64,000 nucleotides of DNA from Nocardiopsis_C rhodophaea (GTDB lineage Bacteria; Actinomycetota; Actinomycetes; Streptosporangiales; Streptosporangiaceae). The stretch spans positions 124,001-188,000 of the forward strand of contig NZ_BAAAPC010000010.1 in NCBI RefSeq assembly GCF_039530945.1, read 5' to 3'. The position numbers and the translations under genes are program-made. Of this stretch, positions 44,859-53,731 are shown piece after piece (position 1 is the stretch's first letter; every line of letters begins with the position of its first letter). A model generated the notes under the pieces. That model was not told the origin of the DNA. It made no database searches and worked only from the letters and a program-made list of their open reading frames with translations.

Positions 44859-45679
44859 GGGGTGGCTCCTGGCGCTGACTCGGAGGGGCCGTCTGTTTCC
44901 TGCTTATCCGTTGGCGTGCCCTCCGCGGCGGGTCCTGACGCGTCGTCCTGCGCGACCGTGATGAAGTGGCGGAGGTGCTGCCAGTGGTCGCCGCCCCAGT
45001 ACTCGTCCGAGGCGACGATGCGGGCGCCGCCCGGGGCCAGGAGCGATGCCAGGTCGTCCGGGGTCAGGGTGTGCATCCGCATGGGGGCGGGGTAGCGCAG
45101 GATGACGCGCTGGGCGACGCGGATCAGCGGCCACGGGAGGTATTTGAACACCAGGCCCTTGAAGGTGCGCCGTTCGCGTGCTGGGATACCGATGACCATG
45201 GCCCCGCCCGGCCGGATCACGCGGCAGAACTCGCGCAGGTAGCCCTCTGCCAGGTCCGAGGGGAGGTGCTGCAGCACGAGGTCGGTGTAGACGAGGTCGA
45301 ACGCGTTGTCCGGAAACGCCCGCAGGTCGGTCGTGTCGTTTAGGCGGAACTCGATCCGGCCGCCGCTGCGGTCCAGGCGGCGCGCCTCCGCCAGCATGGG
45401 CTCGGAGATGTCGACGCCGACGACCGATGTGAAGTGCGCTGCGAGCGCGTTGGAGAGGCGTCCCGCGCCGCACCCGAAGTCCAGGGCGCGGCCTCCCGCG
45501 GGCCGGATGCCGAGTTCCTCAAGGCGCCGCATGGCACCATCGATCTCCGCGGCACCCGAAGCCAGAAACTCGTCGTCGTCCCAGCCGCCGCCGCGCTTGG
45601 ACGGGTCGACGCACACCGCCCACAGCGGCTCGGTCGACCCGAGCCGGGTCCAGTCCTCACGCACCTCGTCGAGGCCCAC
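44855..45679 (-). CDS. Class I SAM-dependent methyltransferase (first of a pair)
   Basis: The 274-residue enzyme begins MGLDEVREDWTRLGSTEPLWAVCVDPSKRGG (long N-terminal arm), with motif I ALDFGCGAGRLSNALA, motif II VVGVDISEPML and YTDLVLQHLPSDLAEGYLREF. Such 'WDLG' methyltransferases commonly sit in polysaccharide clusters. GTG 45679 is the start. It is transcribed divergently from the GT-C-like membrane protein at 45860, with the KstR-like site between. Confidence 0.87.
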   Translation of the reverse strand: MGLDEVREDWTRLGSTEPLWAVCVDPSKRGGGWDDDEFLASGAAEIDGAMRRLEELGIRPAGGRALDFGCGAGRLSNALAAHFTSVVGVDISEPMLAEARRLDRSGGRIEFRLNDTTDLRAFPDNAFDLVYTDLVLQHLPSDLAEGYLREFCRVIRPGGAMVIGIPARERRTFKGLVFKYLPWPLIRVAQRVILRYPAPMRMHTLTPDDLASLLAPGGARIVASDEYWGGDHWQHLRHFITVAQDDASGPAAEGTPTDKQETDGPSESAPGATP

Positions 45680-45779
45680 GATCCCACCCCCTGGCGGTAT
45701 CCCTCACCCGGGGGTGAACCCGGTTCTTGTTCTGACTATTCCGCCACAATGGAGCTGCGGCGACACTCACGGCGGCATG

Positions 45780-45793
45780 TGAAACTTGTTATA
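45780..45793. promoter_or_regulatory. KstR-like operator (TnnAACnnGTTnnA) in a divergent promoter region
   Basis: TGAAACTTGTTATA fits every fixed base of TnnAACnnGTTnnA. It lies 66 bases before the membrane-protein start at 45860 and 100 bases before the methyltransferase start at 45679, so it could control both. TATATT overlaps its right edge as a possible -10. Confidence 0.5.
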
Positions 45794-45859
45794 TTGTGAC
45801 ATCACTTTGAGTGGTGTCGTCAAATGGCCCGGCACCGACCCCCTGGGAAGTGAGAGCTC

Positions 45860-47992
45860 ATGCCTGGTCCCGAAGGCACGAGGCAGGAGGCCGATGGCCA
45901 CGGCCTCAACGGTGGCGACCCCATTCCGGACGTTACCTCGGCCCCCTCGACGCCTGCCCAAGCCGATGCCGCTACGTCCAGTGACGGACGCAGCGACCAG
46001 ACACTGGTGCGCCGGGCCATCGCCGCGGCCGACCACGGCATGCGCGATCCTCTCGTGGTGCTCGGCGGCGTACTGGTCCTCGCCGCCATCGCGCTCAAAA
46101 TCTACGTGCTGCGCTCCGCCTACTTCGTCGAGGACGACTTCCTCTTCTTCGGGAACGCCGCCGCCAGCAACCTCACCCCGGACTATCTGACCAGTCTGCA
46201 CAAAGGCCACCTGATGCCCGGGGCGATGCTGCTCGCCTACATTCAGACCGCCATCGCGCCCTACGACTGGGGCCTGGCCGCAGGCATCATGGCCGCCTTC
46301 CAGGCGGGCGCGTCGGCCGCCGTCTTCCGGCTGCTGTGGGTGCTCTTCGGCCGCCGCTGGGCCATCCTCGCCCCGCTCTCCGTCTACCTCTTCGCCCCGC
46401 TGACGATGCCGGTCCTGGCCTGGTGGTCCGCCGCGCTCAACGCCGTGCCGTTCCAGCTGGCCATGGCGCTGTCGCTGCTGTGGATGGTGCGCTACCTGCG
46501 GACCGGCGACCCCCGGTACGGCTGGATGACCGCGGGCGCCGTCGTGCTCGGCATGGCCTTCTCCGTCAAGGCGATGTTCCTGCCGCCGCTGCTGTTCGTC
46601 GTGGCCGCGGCATTCCTGGTACGCGGGAGGTTCCCCAAAGCCTTCGCCGCGACCCTGGAACGCGACATGCCCTTCTGGGTCGGCATGGCCGCGCTGTCCG
46701 TGGGACACGGCCTGCTCTACCTCGCCAAGCAGGACACCGCCCAGGGCGAGGGCGCCGGGCTGCCCAAGCTCGACACCGCCGTGACAGCGGCGCGACGGCT
46801 GCTCGGCGAGACGTTCCCGGCCGGAACGGTCGGCGGACCCTTCGAATGGGGGCCGGTCACCCCGGCCGGTGGCCTGCTCAACCCGTCCGCGCCCGTGGTC
46901 ATCGGCGCGTGGGCCGTCTTGGCCCTGGTCATCGTCGTCAGCCTGCTCGTGCGCCGCCGCTCGTGGCGCGCTTGGGCGATCGTGCTCGGCTATCTGCTGG
47001 TCGTCGACATCATCCCGACCCTCATCGCCCGCGGCCGCTACGAGGACGCCATCGGCTTTGACCCCCGCTACGTCGCCGACGCCGCGCTGGTGTTCGCTCT
47101 CTGCCTCGCCTTCGCCTACATGCCCACGCGGGAGGAGGACCCGGGTGCGGACGGCACCGGACGCGGTGCCCACGCGGGCCGGGCGGACGGCACCACCGCC
47201 TTCCGGTGGACGCCGCCGCCCAAGCGCGCCCGCGACGTCACCATCGCCGCCACCATGGCCTTCATCCTCGCCGCCGGGTACTCGACCTACGCCTTCGCCG
47301 ACACCCTCAGCGGCAACCGGGTGCGCTGGTACCTGGACACCGTGCGCGCCCAGATGTCGGAGATACCGAAGGAGGCGGGCGTCTATCCGCGTCCGGTGCC
47401 CGCGGACATCGTGCTGCCATGGAACGGACCGCGCCGACTGAGCTCGCACGTCCTGAGCCCGCTCGCCGACGAGGGGGTCGCCGAGCGGCTCCGCGACCCC
47501 GGCCCCGCGGACACCGCACTCGTGTTCAACGACGCCGGATACCTCGTCCCCGCCAAACCCAAGGACGACAGCGCCTTCTTCGGCAAGCCGGACGACGAGA
47601 AGTGCATGTCCACCCTCGAAGGACAGGTGATGTGGCAGGTCGAGTCGTTCGGCGGGCCGACGATGATCCTCGCGATCAACTACAAAGCCGAGACCTCGAC
47701 GCGCATCGGCGTCGTTCTCGGCGACGCGTGGATCGACACCGAGCTGCCCGCTGCCCCCAAGGGCGGCATGTGGTACGTCCCCGTTTCCGGGGCGGGCAAC
47801 AAACTGCTGCTGCACACAAGGAAGGACGAGCTGTGCATGCAGTGGGTGACCTTCGGAGAGCTGGAGCCGCAGACCGACGGCAATCCTTGGGCGCGGCAGG
47901 ACGCGGATGAGGACGGCGGCGACGGCGCGAAGGACGAGGGCAGCGGGGACAAGACGAAGAAGGACGAGGACGACGGCGAGGACGGACGGTAA
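45860..47992 (+). CDS. Polytopic GT-C-like membrane protein of the second envelope locus
   Basis: The 710-residue protein has a disordered N-terminus (about 1-60), about 11 helices between 65 and 490, and an extracytoplasmic domain with a charged tail. After helix 1 the loop carries YFVEDDFLFFGNAAA: the EDD acidic pair in the first outer loop is the position of the catalytic metal-binding motif of GT-C glycosyltransferases using polyprenyl-phosphate sugars. The donor may be decaprenyl-phospho-arabinose made by the genes downstream (inference). The C-terminal Lys/Asp/Glu tract (about 680-710) is unusual. Confidence 0.8.
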   Translation: MPGPEGTRQEADGHGLNGGDPIPDVTSAPSTPAQADAATSSDGRSDQTLVRRAIAAADHGMRDPLVVLGGVLVLAAIALKIYVLRSAYFVEDDFLFFGNAAASNLTPDYLTSLHKGHLMPGAMLLAYIQTAIAPYDWGLAAGIMAAFQAGASAAVFRLLWVLFGRRWAILAPLSVYLFAPLTMPVLAWWSAALNAVPFQLAMALSLLWMVRYLRTGDPRYGWMTAGAVVLGMAFSVKAMFLPPLLFVVAAAFLVRGRFPKAFAATLERDMPFWVGMAALSVGHGLLYLAKQDTAQGEGAGLPKLDTAVTAARRLLGETFPAGTVGGPFEWGPVTPAGGLLNPSAPVVIGAWAVLALVIVVSLLVRRRSWRAWAIVLGYLLVVDIIPTLIARGRYEDAIGFDPRYVADAALVFALCLAFAYMPTREEDPGADGTGRGAHAGRADGTTAFRWTPPPKRARDVTIAATMAFILAAGYSTYAFADTLSGNRVRWYLDTVRAQMSEIPKEAGVYPRPVPADIVLPWNGPRRLSSHVLSPLADEGVAERLRDPGPADTALVFNDAGYLVPAKPKDDSAFFGKPDDEKCMSTLEGQVMWQVESFGGPTMILAINYKAETSTRIGVVLGDAWIDTELPAAPKGGMWYVPVSGAGNKLLLHTRKDELCMQWVTFGELEPQTDGNPWARQDADEDGGDGAKDEGSGDKTKKDEDDGEDGR

Positions 47993-48090
47993 GGGCGACG
48001 CGTAGTCCAGCTCGGCGCGGGACGGAGGGGTCCGAGTCGTGACCGCGGCCCCGCCCGCGCTCCGGGTCCGGCTCCTCCGGCCGCCGCCGG

Positions 48091-49548
48091 TCAACCGGTG
48101 GCGGCCGCCCGGTCCGCCTTCCGCCGTCCGCCCCCGGGGCCGACCGCGTTGTACCAGCGGCGGCTGGGTCCCTCCACCCACCGGTACGTGGCGGCCGCGC
48201 ACAGGATCGTTCCCAGGGTGACGGGAACGATGTCGAACCAGAAGGACCCCGAGAAGATCTCCTGGCCCGTGAAGCCGCGCCACAGGTACAGGACCACGAA
48301 CTGCCACAGGAAGATCCCGTAGGAGATCTTGCCGAGGTAGACGCTCACGGGGTGGGCCAGCAGCGTCCGCAGCCAGGCGCCATCGCTCCAGCGCGAGCGC
48401 GGGGCGGGGGCGGCGCCGTCGGTGCTCTCGGGGGCCGTGTCGTGCCGCGGCATCAGTGCCACCGGCGCGATGAGGAAGAACGCGAAGGCCATCGAGGCGG
48501 TCGTGTTGAACCAGCCGACCCACAGGCCGTCCACGCCGACGAACCGGGGGCCGGCGGCCGGCGTGCAGAGCAGCAGGTAGACGATTGCCGCGAGCGCCCA
48601 GCACAGCGTCGCCGCGCGCGGGACGGTGCGGCAGAAGCGGCGCACCGGGCCGTCGGGGCCGGACTCACGCCAGGCCCACTCCGACACCACCGCGAGCCCC
48701 ATCCCGACGGCGAACATCCCGAGCGTGCGCGGCAGCCAGGAGTGCATGTAGGGGCGCGGCTCCGGATAGAACTGCGGGAAGAACGCCAGCAGGCTCAGGA
48801 CCACCAGCGCGGCCAGCCCGATGAGCAGGCGCTTGGCCCGGGCGTCCACGATGGAGGCGGAGGGGGCGCCGCTGGTGTCCGCCGCGCCGCGTCCGTTGCG
48901 CCTTCCGCCCGGTCCGCCGCGCGCGGCATAGCGCGCCAGCAGGAACGCGATCACCGGAAGCAGCAGGTAGTAGGAGACCTCCACGCACAGGCTCCACATC
49001 TGGCCAAGGCCGTAGGGGCCCGTCCCCACCCACCAGGGATCGAGGTCGTAGGTGAAAGTCAGCGTCATCACCTCGACCCACGCGCTCACCGACCCGAGCC
49101 GGTTGTCCGACCAGAGCAGCAGCGCCGTGACCGCCACGATCCAGTAGGCGGGGAGCACCCGCAGGGCGCGCCTCCACAGGTACGGGAGGGCCGCTGGGCG
49201 CGGCGTGCCGTCGAGGGCGGCACGCGCCCACGGCCGGTACAGCAGCAGTCCCGACAGAGCGAAGAACAGCGGGACACCGTACTGCCCGCCGGACAGCAGA
49301 GCGCCGAAGACACCGGGGTGGAGCGCCGCACCGGTCTCGATCGCGACGTGGAACACCAGCACCATCAGGGCGGCGATGGCACGGATGCCGTCGAGCCCGG
49401 TGAGATGCCCTCTGACCTGGGGAAGAAATCGCACGTCGGGTCTGGCTTGGGTGGCAGGGGCGGTGGTGCCCCTGCCGTTGCCGGTCCCGAAGTCGGCCGC
49501 GGGCGGGTTTCCAACCGCGGCCCCATTCGCTTCGGGCGGTGCTGTCAC
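48091..49548 (-). CDS. Acyltransferase 3 family membrane O-acyltransferase (OafA-like)
   Basis: The 485-residue protein has ten-odd helices of the AT3 family: HLTGLDGIRAIAALMVLVFH (catalytic His in helix 1 and family RxxA motif), QYGVPLFFALSGLLLYRPWAR (loop motif FFxLSGxL) and WTVxxE-like LGQMWSLCVEVSYYLLLPV. These enzymes acetylate or succinylate surface glycans from cytoplasmic acyl-CoA. GTG 49548 is the start. It runs towards the GT-C-like gene and away from the DUF3068 gene; a KstR-like site lies in the intergenic region upstream. Confidence 0.9.
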   Translation of the reverse strand: MTAPPEANGAAVGNPPAADFGTGNGRGTTAPATQARPDVRFLPQVRGHLTGLDGIRAIAALMVLVFHVAIETGAALHPGVFGALLSGGQYGVPLFFALSGLLLYRPWARAALDGTPRPAALPYLWRRALRVLPAYWIVAVTALLLWSDNRLGSVSAWVEVMTLTFTYDLDPWWVGTGPYGLGQMWSLCVEVSYYLLLPVIAFLLARYAARGGPGGRRNGRGAADTSGAPSASIVDARAKRLLIGLAALVVLSLLAFFPQFYPEPRPYMHSWLPRTLGMFAVGMGLAVVSEWAWRESGPDGPVRRFCRTVPRAATLCWALAAIVYLLLCTPAAGPRFVGVDGLWVGWFNTTASMAFAFFLIAPVALMPRHDTAPESTDGAAPAPRSRWSDGAWLRTLLAHPVSVYLGKISYGIFLWQFVVLYLWRGFTGQEIFSGSFWFDIVPVTLGTILCAAATYRWVEGPSRRWYNAVGPGGGRRKADRAAATG

Positions 49549-49657
49549 AGGCCGGCCTCCTCCACATGCCGTCGGCTGGCGGGTGTGGGCGCGTGGCGCG
49601 AGCGCCGAGCTCTAGTCGGGGGGTGCCTTGGGGCAGGTCACCGACCCCGTGGCAGAC

Positions 49658-49671
49658 TAGAACATGTTATA
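49658..49671. promoter_or_regulatory. KstR-like operator (TnnAACnnGTTnnA) between acyltransferase and DUF3068 genes
   Basis: TAGAACATGTTATA fits all fixed positions. It is 109 bases from the acyltransferase start (49548) and 101 from the DUF3068 start (49773), in a 224-base divergent intergenic region. TATAAA at the right edge could be a -10 element of the rightward DUF3068-ubiA-dprE1 transcript. Confidence 0.5.
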
Positions 49672-49772
49672 AAAATTCAGACACGCCCTGGTGACGTTGC
49701 ACGCCATGGAGAAGTACTCTACCCGAAAATGAAGCAAGTTCCAGATCCGCTTAACTCTGCCCGGGAGAACTC

Positions 49773-50711
49773 ATGCGTCGTACCGCCGCAGTCGTCTGCA
49801 TTGCGCTCGGGGTCTTCTGTCTGGTCTTGGCCCCGCTGCTGCGGTTCTGGGTCGCCGGCGCCGCGATGAAGGCCCCCCTCGACCAGTACAGCGAGACGGT
49901 CAACCGGGATGACGACGCCACCTACTTCAGCGCCAAGGACCTGAAACTGGTCGAGCACGCCGAGGTGGAGGCCTACACCACCGTCCGCGGCGACGTGGCC
50001 GCCAGCGACGACGACACCGCCGTCTGGGACCAGTTCACCTGGGTCAAGGACGTCGACCGGGACTTCGCGTTCCTGTCCAACACACGCCGTGTCGGCCACG
50101 ACCGCGTTACCGGCGAGGCGGTCGACTGCTGCGACGCCTCGGTCAACGAGGAGCCGGTCAAGCAGAAGGGGCAGGCGTTCAAATTCCCCTTCCTGACCGA
50201 GAAGAAGGACTACGAGTTCTTCGACACCGCCACCAAGCAGACCCTCCCCATCAAATTCGCGGGTGAAGAGACCCTCGACGTCGATGGCCAGAAGGTCGAC
50301 ACCTACAAGTTCACGCAGAAGATCGAGCCGACCAAGATCGAGGAGCGCACCCTGCCCAAGTCCCTCCTGGGGATGAAGGGCGATGGCGACGCCACCACCG
50401 ACGTGATGTACAACGTCACCCGCACCTACTGGATCGAACCCACCACCGGCGCCCCGATCGACCTGCGCGAACAGCAGCACCGCGGCGCCTTCGTCGACGG
50501 CGAGGAGAAGCTGGTCCTCTTCGACGGCGACATGCGCTTCACCGACGAGACCAAGAAGTCCAACCTCGAAACCGCGTCCGAGGGAGCCGACCTGATCCCG
50601 CTCGTTCGCACCACCCTGCCGCTGGCGCTGCTCATCGTCGGCGTGGTGCTGATCGCCCTCGGCGGCGTCCTGCTCGTCGGATCCCGGACCTCGGCCCACG
50701 GCCGGCACTGA
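49773..50711 (+). CDS. DUF3068 (PorA-family) membrane-anchored protein, copy 2
   Basis: The 312-residue protein has the same layout as copy 1 at 33198: a first helix at about 5-26 (VVCIALGVFCLVLAPLLRFWV), RVTGEAVDCCDASV, RTYWIEPTTGAPIDLREQQ and a C-terminal helix at 282-304. ATG 49773 follows GGGAG by five bases. It leads the operon with ubiA (15 bases on) and dprE1. Each arabinan locus in this window thus has its own DUF3068 protein, suggesting a role in that pathway. Confidence 0.85.
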   Translation: MRRTAAVVCIALGVFCLVLAPLLRFWVAGAAMKAPLDQYSETVNRDDDATYFSAKDLKLVEHAEVEAYTTVRGDVAASDDDTAVWDQFTWVKDVDRDFAFLSNTRRVGHDRVTGEAVDCCDASVNEEPVKQKGQAFKFPFLTEKKDYEFFDTATKQTLPIKFAGEETLDVDGQKVDTYKFTQKIEPTKIEERTLPKSLLGMKGDGDATTDVMYNVTRTYWIEPTTGAPIDLREQQHRGAFVDGEEKLVLFDGDMRFTDETKKSNLETASEGADLIPLVRTTLPLALLIVGVVLIALGGVLLVGSRTSAHGRH

Positions 50712-50726
50712 ACAGCTGGTGACCGC

Positions 50727-51659
50727 ATGGGCGAATCGCTGTCCCGCCCCCCGGCCCCGGCATTGACGCACCCCGCGTCGACGCCGGGGCCGGGGGCACG
50801 CGCGGTTGGCCTTCTCCGGACCGCTCGGCCCAAGCAGTGGCTGAAGAACCTCCTGGTCCTCGCCGCTCCCGGAACGGCCGGGACGCTCACCGACCCGGGC
50901 GTTCTCGGCTGGACCGCTCTGACCTTCGTGCTGTTCTGCTTCGCCGCGAGCGGCACCTACCTCCTCAACGACGCCCGCGACGTCCACCACGACCGGCTGC
51001 ACGCGCGCAAGCGGAACCGCCCGGTCGCCTCAGGCGTCGTCCCGGTCCCGCTCGCCGTCGGCTCGGGCGCCGCCCTGGTGGCCTTCGCGCTGATCGCTGC
51101 CATCGCCAGCGGCAACCCGCCCCTGCTCGGGGTGCTCCTCGGGTACCTCGCCCTCACCACCGCCTACACGCTGTGGCTGAAGGACATCACCGTCGTCGAC
51201 ATCGCCGCCGTCGCCGGGTGCCACGTGCTGCGCGCCGTCGCCGGAGGCGTGGTCATCGGCGTCCCGATCACGGGCTGGTTCATCATCGTGGTGTCGCTGG
51301 CCGCGCTCCTGGTGGTGGCCGGTAAGCGGGAGGCGGAGCTCCGAAGCCCCGGCAGTGCGGGCGCCCGCGCGTCCCTCAACGGGTACTCCCGGAGCTACCT
51401 GGTGCAGATCCGCACCATGGCGTCGGCCGCCGTGATCGTCACCTACTGCCTGTGGGCTCTGGAGGGCGGCGCCGCCCACCAGCCCAACGGCTTCCACGCG
51501 GCGAGCATCATCCCCTTCTTCGTGTTCGTGCTCCGCTATCACCAGCTGGTCGACCGCGGTGTCGGCGAGGAGCCCGAGGAGATCGCCCTGCGCGACCGCC
51601 CACTCCAGCTCTGCCTGCTGGCGCTCGTGGGGCTGATCGGCTTCGGGATCTACGCGTGA
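50727..51659 (+). CDS. ubiA: Decaprenyl-phosphate 5-phosphoribosyltransferase (UbiA family)
   Basis: The 310-residue UbiA-fold prenyltransferase joins decaprenyl phosphate to PRPP, the first committed step towards decaprenyl-phosphoryl-arabinose. The two Asp-rich motifs show as YLLNDARDVHHDRLHARKR (motif 1, about 70) and LWLKDITVVDIAAVAG (about 148). Eight or nine helices follow the N-terminal RTARPKQWLKNLLVLAAP. Its stop overlaps the dprE1 start (GTGA), and this operon position with dprE1 supports the specific assignment over other UbiA enzymes. Confidence 0.9.
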   Translation: MGESLSRPPAPALTHPASTPGPGARAVGLLRTARPKQWLKNLLVLAAPGTAGTLTDPGVLGWTALTFVLFCFAASGTYLLNDARDVHHDRLHARKRNRPVASGVVPVPLAVGSGAALVAFALIAAIASGNPPLLGVLLGYLALTTAYTLWLKDITVVDIAAVAGCHVLRAVAGGVVIGVPITGWFIIVVSLAALLVVAGKREAELRSPGSAGARASLNGYSRSYLVQIRTMASAAVIVTYCLWALEGGAAHQPNGFHAASIIPFFVFVLRYHQLVDRGVGEEPEEIALRDRPLQLCLLALVGLIGFGIYA

Positions 51660-53056
51660 ACCGCCGCCTGCTCACCGGCTGGGGCCGCACGGCGCCCAGC
51701 CTCGCGACGGTCGCGCGTCCGCGCACCGCCGAGGAGGCGGCGCTGCTCCTGCGCCGAGCAGGAGCCGAGGGTGTGCCGAACGGGCACGGCACGTCGGGCG
51801 CCTCGGGAGCGGCGGGGCGCGGAGCGATCCCGCGCGGCCTGGGCCGCAGCTACGGCGACGCCGCGCAGAGCGCCGGGGGCCTGGTGATCGAGTGCGCCGA
51901 CCTCGCGCCCGGCCTGCGGCTGGACCCGGGGGCCGGCACCGCGACCGCCTCGGCGGGGACCAGCCTCGCCGACCTCATGGAGCACCTGCTGCCGCACGGC
52001 TACTTCGTGCCGGTGACCCCCGGGACGCGGCACGTCACCGTGGGGGGAGCGATCGGCGCCGACATCCACGGCAAGAACCACCACGTGGACTCCTCCTTCG
52101 GTGCGCACGTGCGCTCCTTGACCCTCGTCACCCCCGACGGTGCCGAGCGCGTCATCGGCCCGGCCGAAGACCCGGAGCTGTTCTGGGCGACGGTGGGCGG
52201 CATGGGCCTGACCGGGATCATCACCGAGGCGACGTTCGACGTCATCGGAGTGGAGACGTCCTCTGTGCGGGTCGACACCGACCGCACGCCGGACCTGGAC
52301 ACCGCGCTGGCGTTGATGAGCGCGTCCGACGACCGGTACCACTACACGGTCTGCTGGATCGACCTGCTGGCCCGCGGTGCCTCCATGGGCCGCGGCGTCC
52401 TCACCCGCGCCCACCACGCCCGCGTCGCCGACCTGCCCTCCCGTCGGCGCCGCGACCCCCTGCGCTACGCCCCTCGGACGGTGGCCGGGGCACCGCCCTG
52501 GGTGCCTCCGCGGCTGCTCAACGCGTGGAGCGTACGGGCGTTCAACACCGCCTACTACGCCCGCGCGCCCCGCTGCGGCCGCGACGAGATCCAGGGCCTG
52601 GGGTCGTTCTTCCACCTCTTGGACGCCGTGCGCGGCTGGAACCGCCTGTACGGGCCCCACGGTCTGGTGCAGTACCAGTTCGTGGTGCCGTTCGGCGAGG
52701 AGGCCACCCTGCGCCGGATCGCCGAGCGGTTGGCGTCGGCCGGTGCTCCGTCCTTCCTCACCGTGCTGAAGCGCTTCGGCCCGGGCACCCCCGCGCCGCT
52801 GTCCTTCCCCATGCCCGGCTGGACCCTGGCCCTCGACCTGCCCGCCGAACTCCCCGGCCTGGCACGCCTGCTGCGCGCGTGCGACGAGCTGGTCCTCTCC
52901 GCGGGCGGACGCATCTACCTGGCCAAGGACAGCCGGGCCGAAGCGTTGGCGGTACACGCGATGTACCCGCGCCTCGACGAGTGGCGCGCGGTCCGCGAGC
53001 GCGTCGACCCGCGTGGGGTTCTCGTCTCCGACCTGTCCCGCAGGTTGGAGCTGTGA
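51656..53056 (+). CDS. dprE1: Decaprenylphospho-beta-D-ribofuranose 2-oxidase DprE1
   Basis: The 466-residue VAO-type FAD enzyme oxidises the ribose of decaprenyl-phospho-ribose at C2; DprE2 then reduces it to arabinose. FAD motifs are PRGLGRSYGDAAQSAGG (about 61) and VTVGGAIGADIHGKNHHVDSSFG. The substrate-end motif is YLAKDSRAEALAVHAMYPRLDEW, containing the active-site lysine. The position equal to Cys387 of M. tuberculosis DprE1 (GWNICVDFP) is Ala392 here (GWTLALDLP), so the covalent benzothiazinone target residue is missing. GTG 51656 overlaps the ubiA stop. DprE2 is 1.1 kb downstream rather than adjacent. Confidence 0.93.
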   Translation: MNRRLLTGWGRTAPSLATVARPRTAEEAALLLRRAGAEGVPNGHGTSGASGAAGRGAIPRGLGRSYGDAAQSAGGLVIECADLAPGLRLDPGAGTATASAGTSLADLMEHLLPHGYFVPVTPGTRHVTVGGAIGADIHGKNHHVDSSFGAHVRSLTLVTPDGAERVIGPAEDPELFWATVGGMGLTGIITEATFDVIGVETSSVRVDTDRTPDLDTALALMSASDDRYHYTVCWIDLLARGASMGRGVLTRAHHARVADLPSRRRRDPLRYAPRTVAGAPPWVPPRLLNAWSVRAFNTAYYARAPRCGRDEIQGLGSFFHLLDAVRGWNRLYGPHGLVQYQFVVPFGEEATLRRIAERLASAGAPSFLTVLKRFGPGTPAPLSFPMPGWTLALDLPAELPGLARLLRACDELVLSAGGRIYLAKDSRAEALAVHAMYPRLDEWRAVRERVDPRGVLVSDLSRRLEL

Positions 53057-53323
53057 TGCCGCCGCTTCCCTCCTCGGCGGCGGGAAAGGCACCGAAGGCG
53101 CCGCCGGTGGGGTGAGGCGTCCGACCAGGGCGCCTCCGTGCGGGCCGAGCGCCGCTCCGCGGTGGTGTGCGGGTCGTCGAGGGCGGCGACGAGCCCCGCG
53201 TGCCGCTGCTCCGGCGGTCGCTTCCGAGCCGGGCCGACCGGGCCGCTTCGGGGCGGGCGGCGCGGACTCAAGCGGGCTCAAGGAGCGGGAACCTGGGTCA
53301 GGAGCGGAGGGATGGCCGCGGTA

Positions 53324-53731
53324 TCAGTCCCACCGGTCGTCGCATTCGAAGGTGCGGCGGTGGAGGGGGCTGCGGCGCGCCGTCGCGCTCCAGACGAACG
53401 TGACGGCGACGGCCGCGGTCAGGATCAGCGGCACGGACAGTTCCACCACGTCGACCGGGACGGTGCTCGCGAGCAGGGCAGTGACGACGACGATCCCGGC
53501 CATCCAGGAGGAACACGGACCGAACGCCCGGTGGACGTGGTACCAGGCGTCGTCCCCGCCATCGGGCTGGGCCGCGCGGGGGGCGCCCCCGTCGGCCGAG
53601 CCGTCTCTTCGTCGTCGCTCCGTGTGGAGGATGGCGAGGGCGACCGCGGTCAGTGCGGCGCCGGTCAGGCAGATGGCGACGACCGAGGTCAATGCGGCAC
53701 AGCTGAAGCAGACGACAGAGAACGCGACCAC
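53324..53731 (-). CDS. Small membrane protein between dprE1 and dprE2, opposite strand
   Basis: The 135-residue protein has two N-terminal hydrophobic stretches (about 2-32) and two in the second half (about 76-118), with a hydrophilic central loop. GTG 53731 has AGGAGG five bases upstream. I do not recognise the family. It faces the dprE1 transcript and is divergent from dprE2, splitting a gene pair usually adjacent in actinobacteria. No terminator is clear between its stop and dprE1; the 53057-53323 gap looks empty. Confidence 0.7.
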   Translation of the reverse strand: MVAFSVVCFSCAALTSVVAICLTGAALTAVALAILHTERRRRDGSADGGAPRAAQPDGGDDAWYHVHRAFGPCSSWMAGIVVVTALLASTVPVDVVELSVPLILTAAVAVTFVWSATARRSPLHRRTFECDDRWD

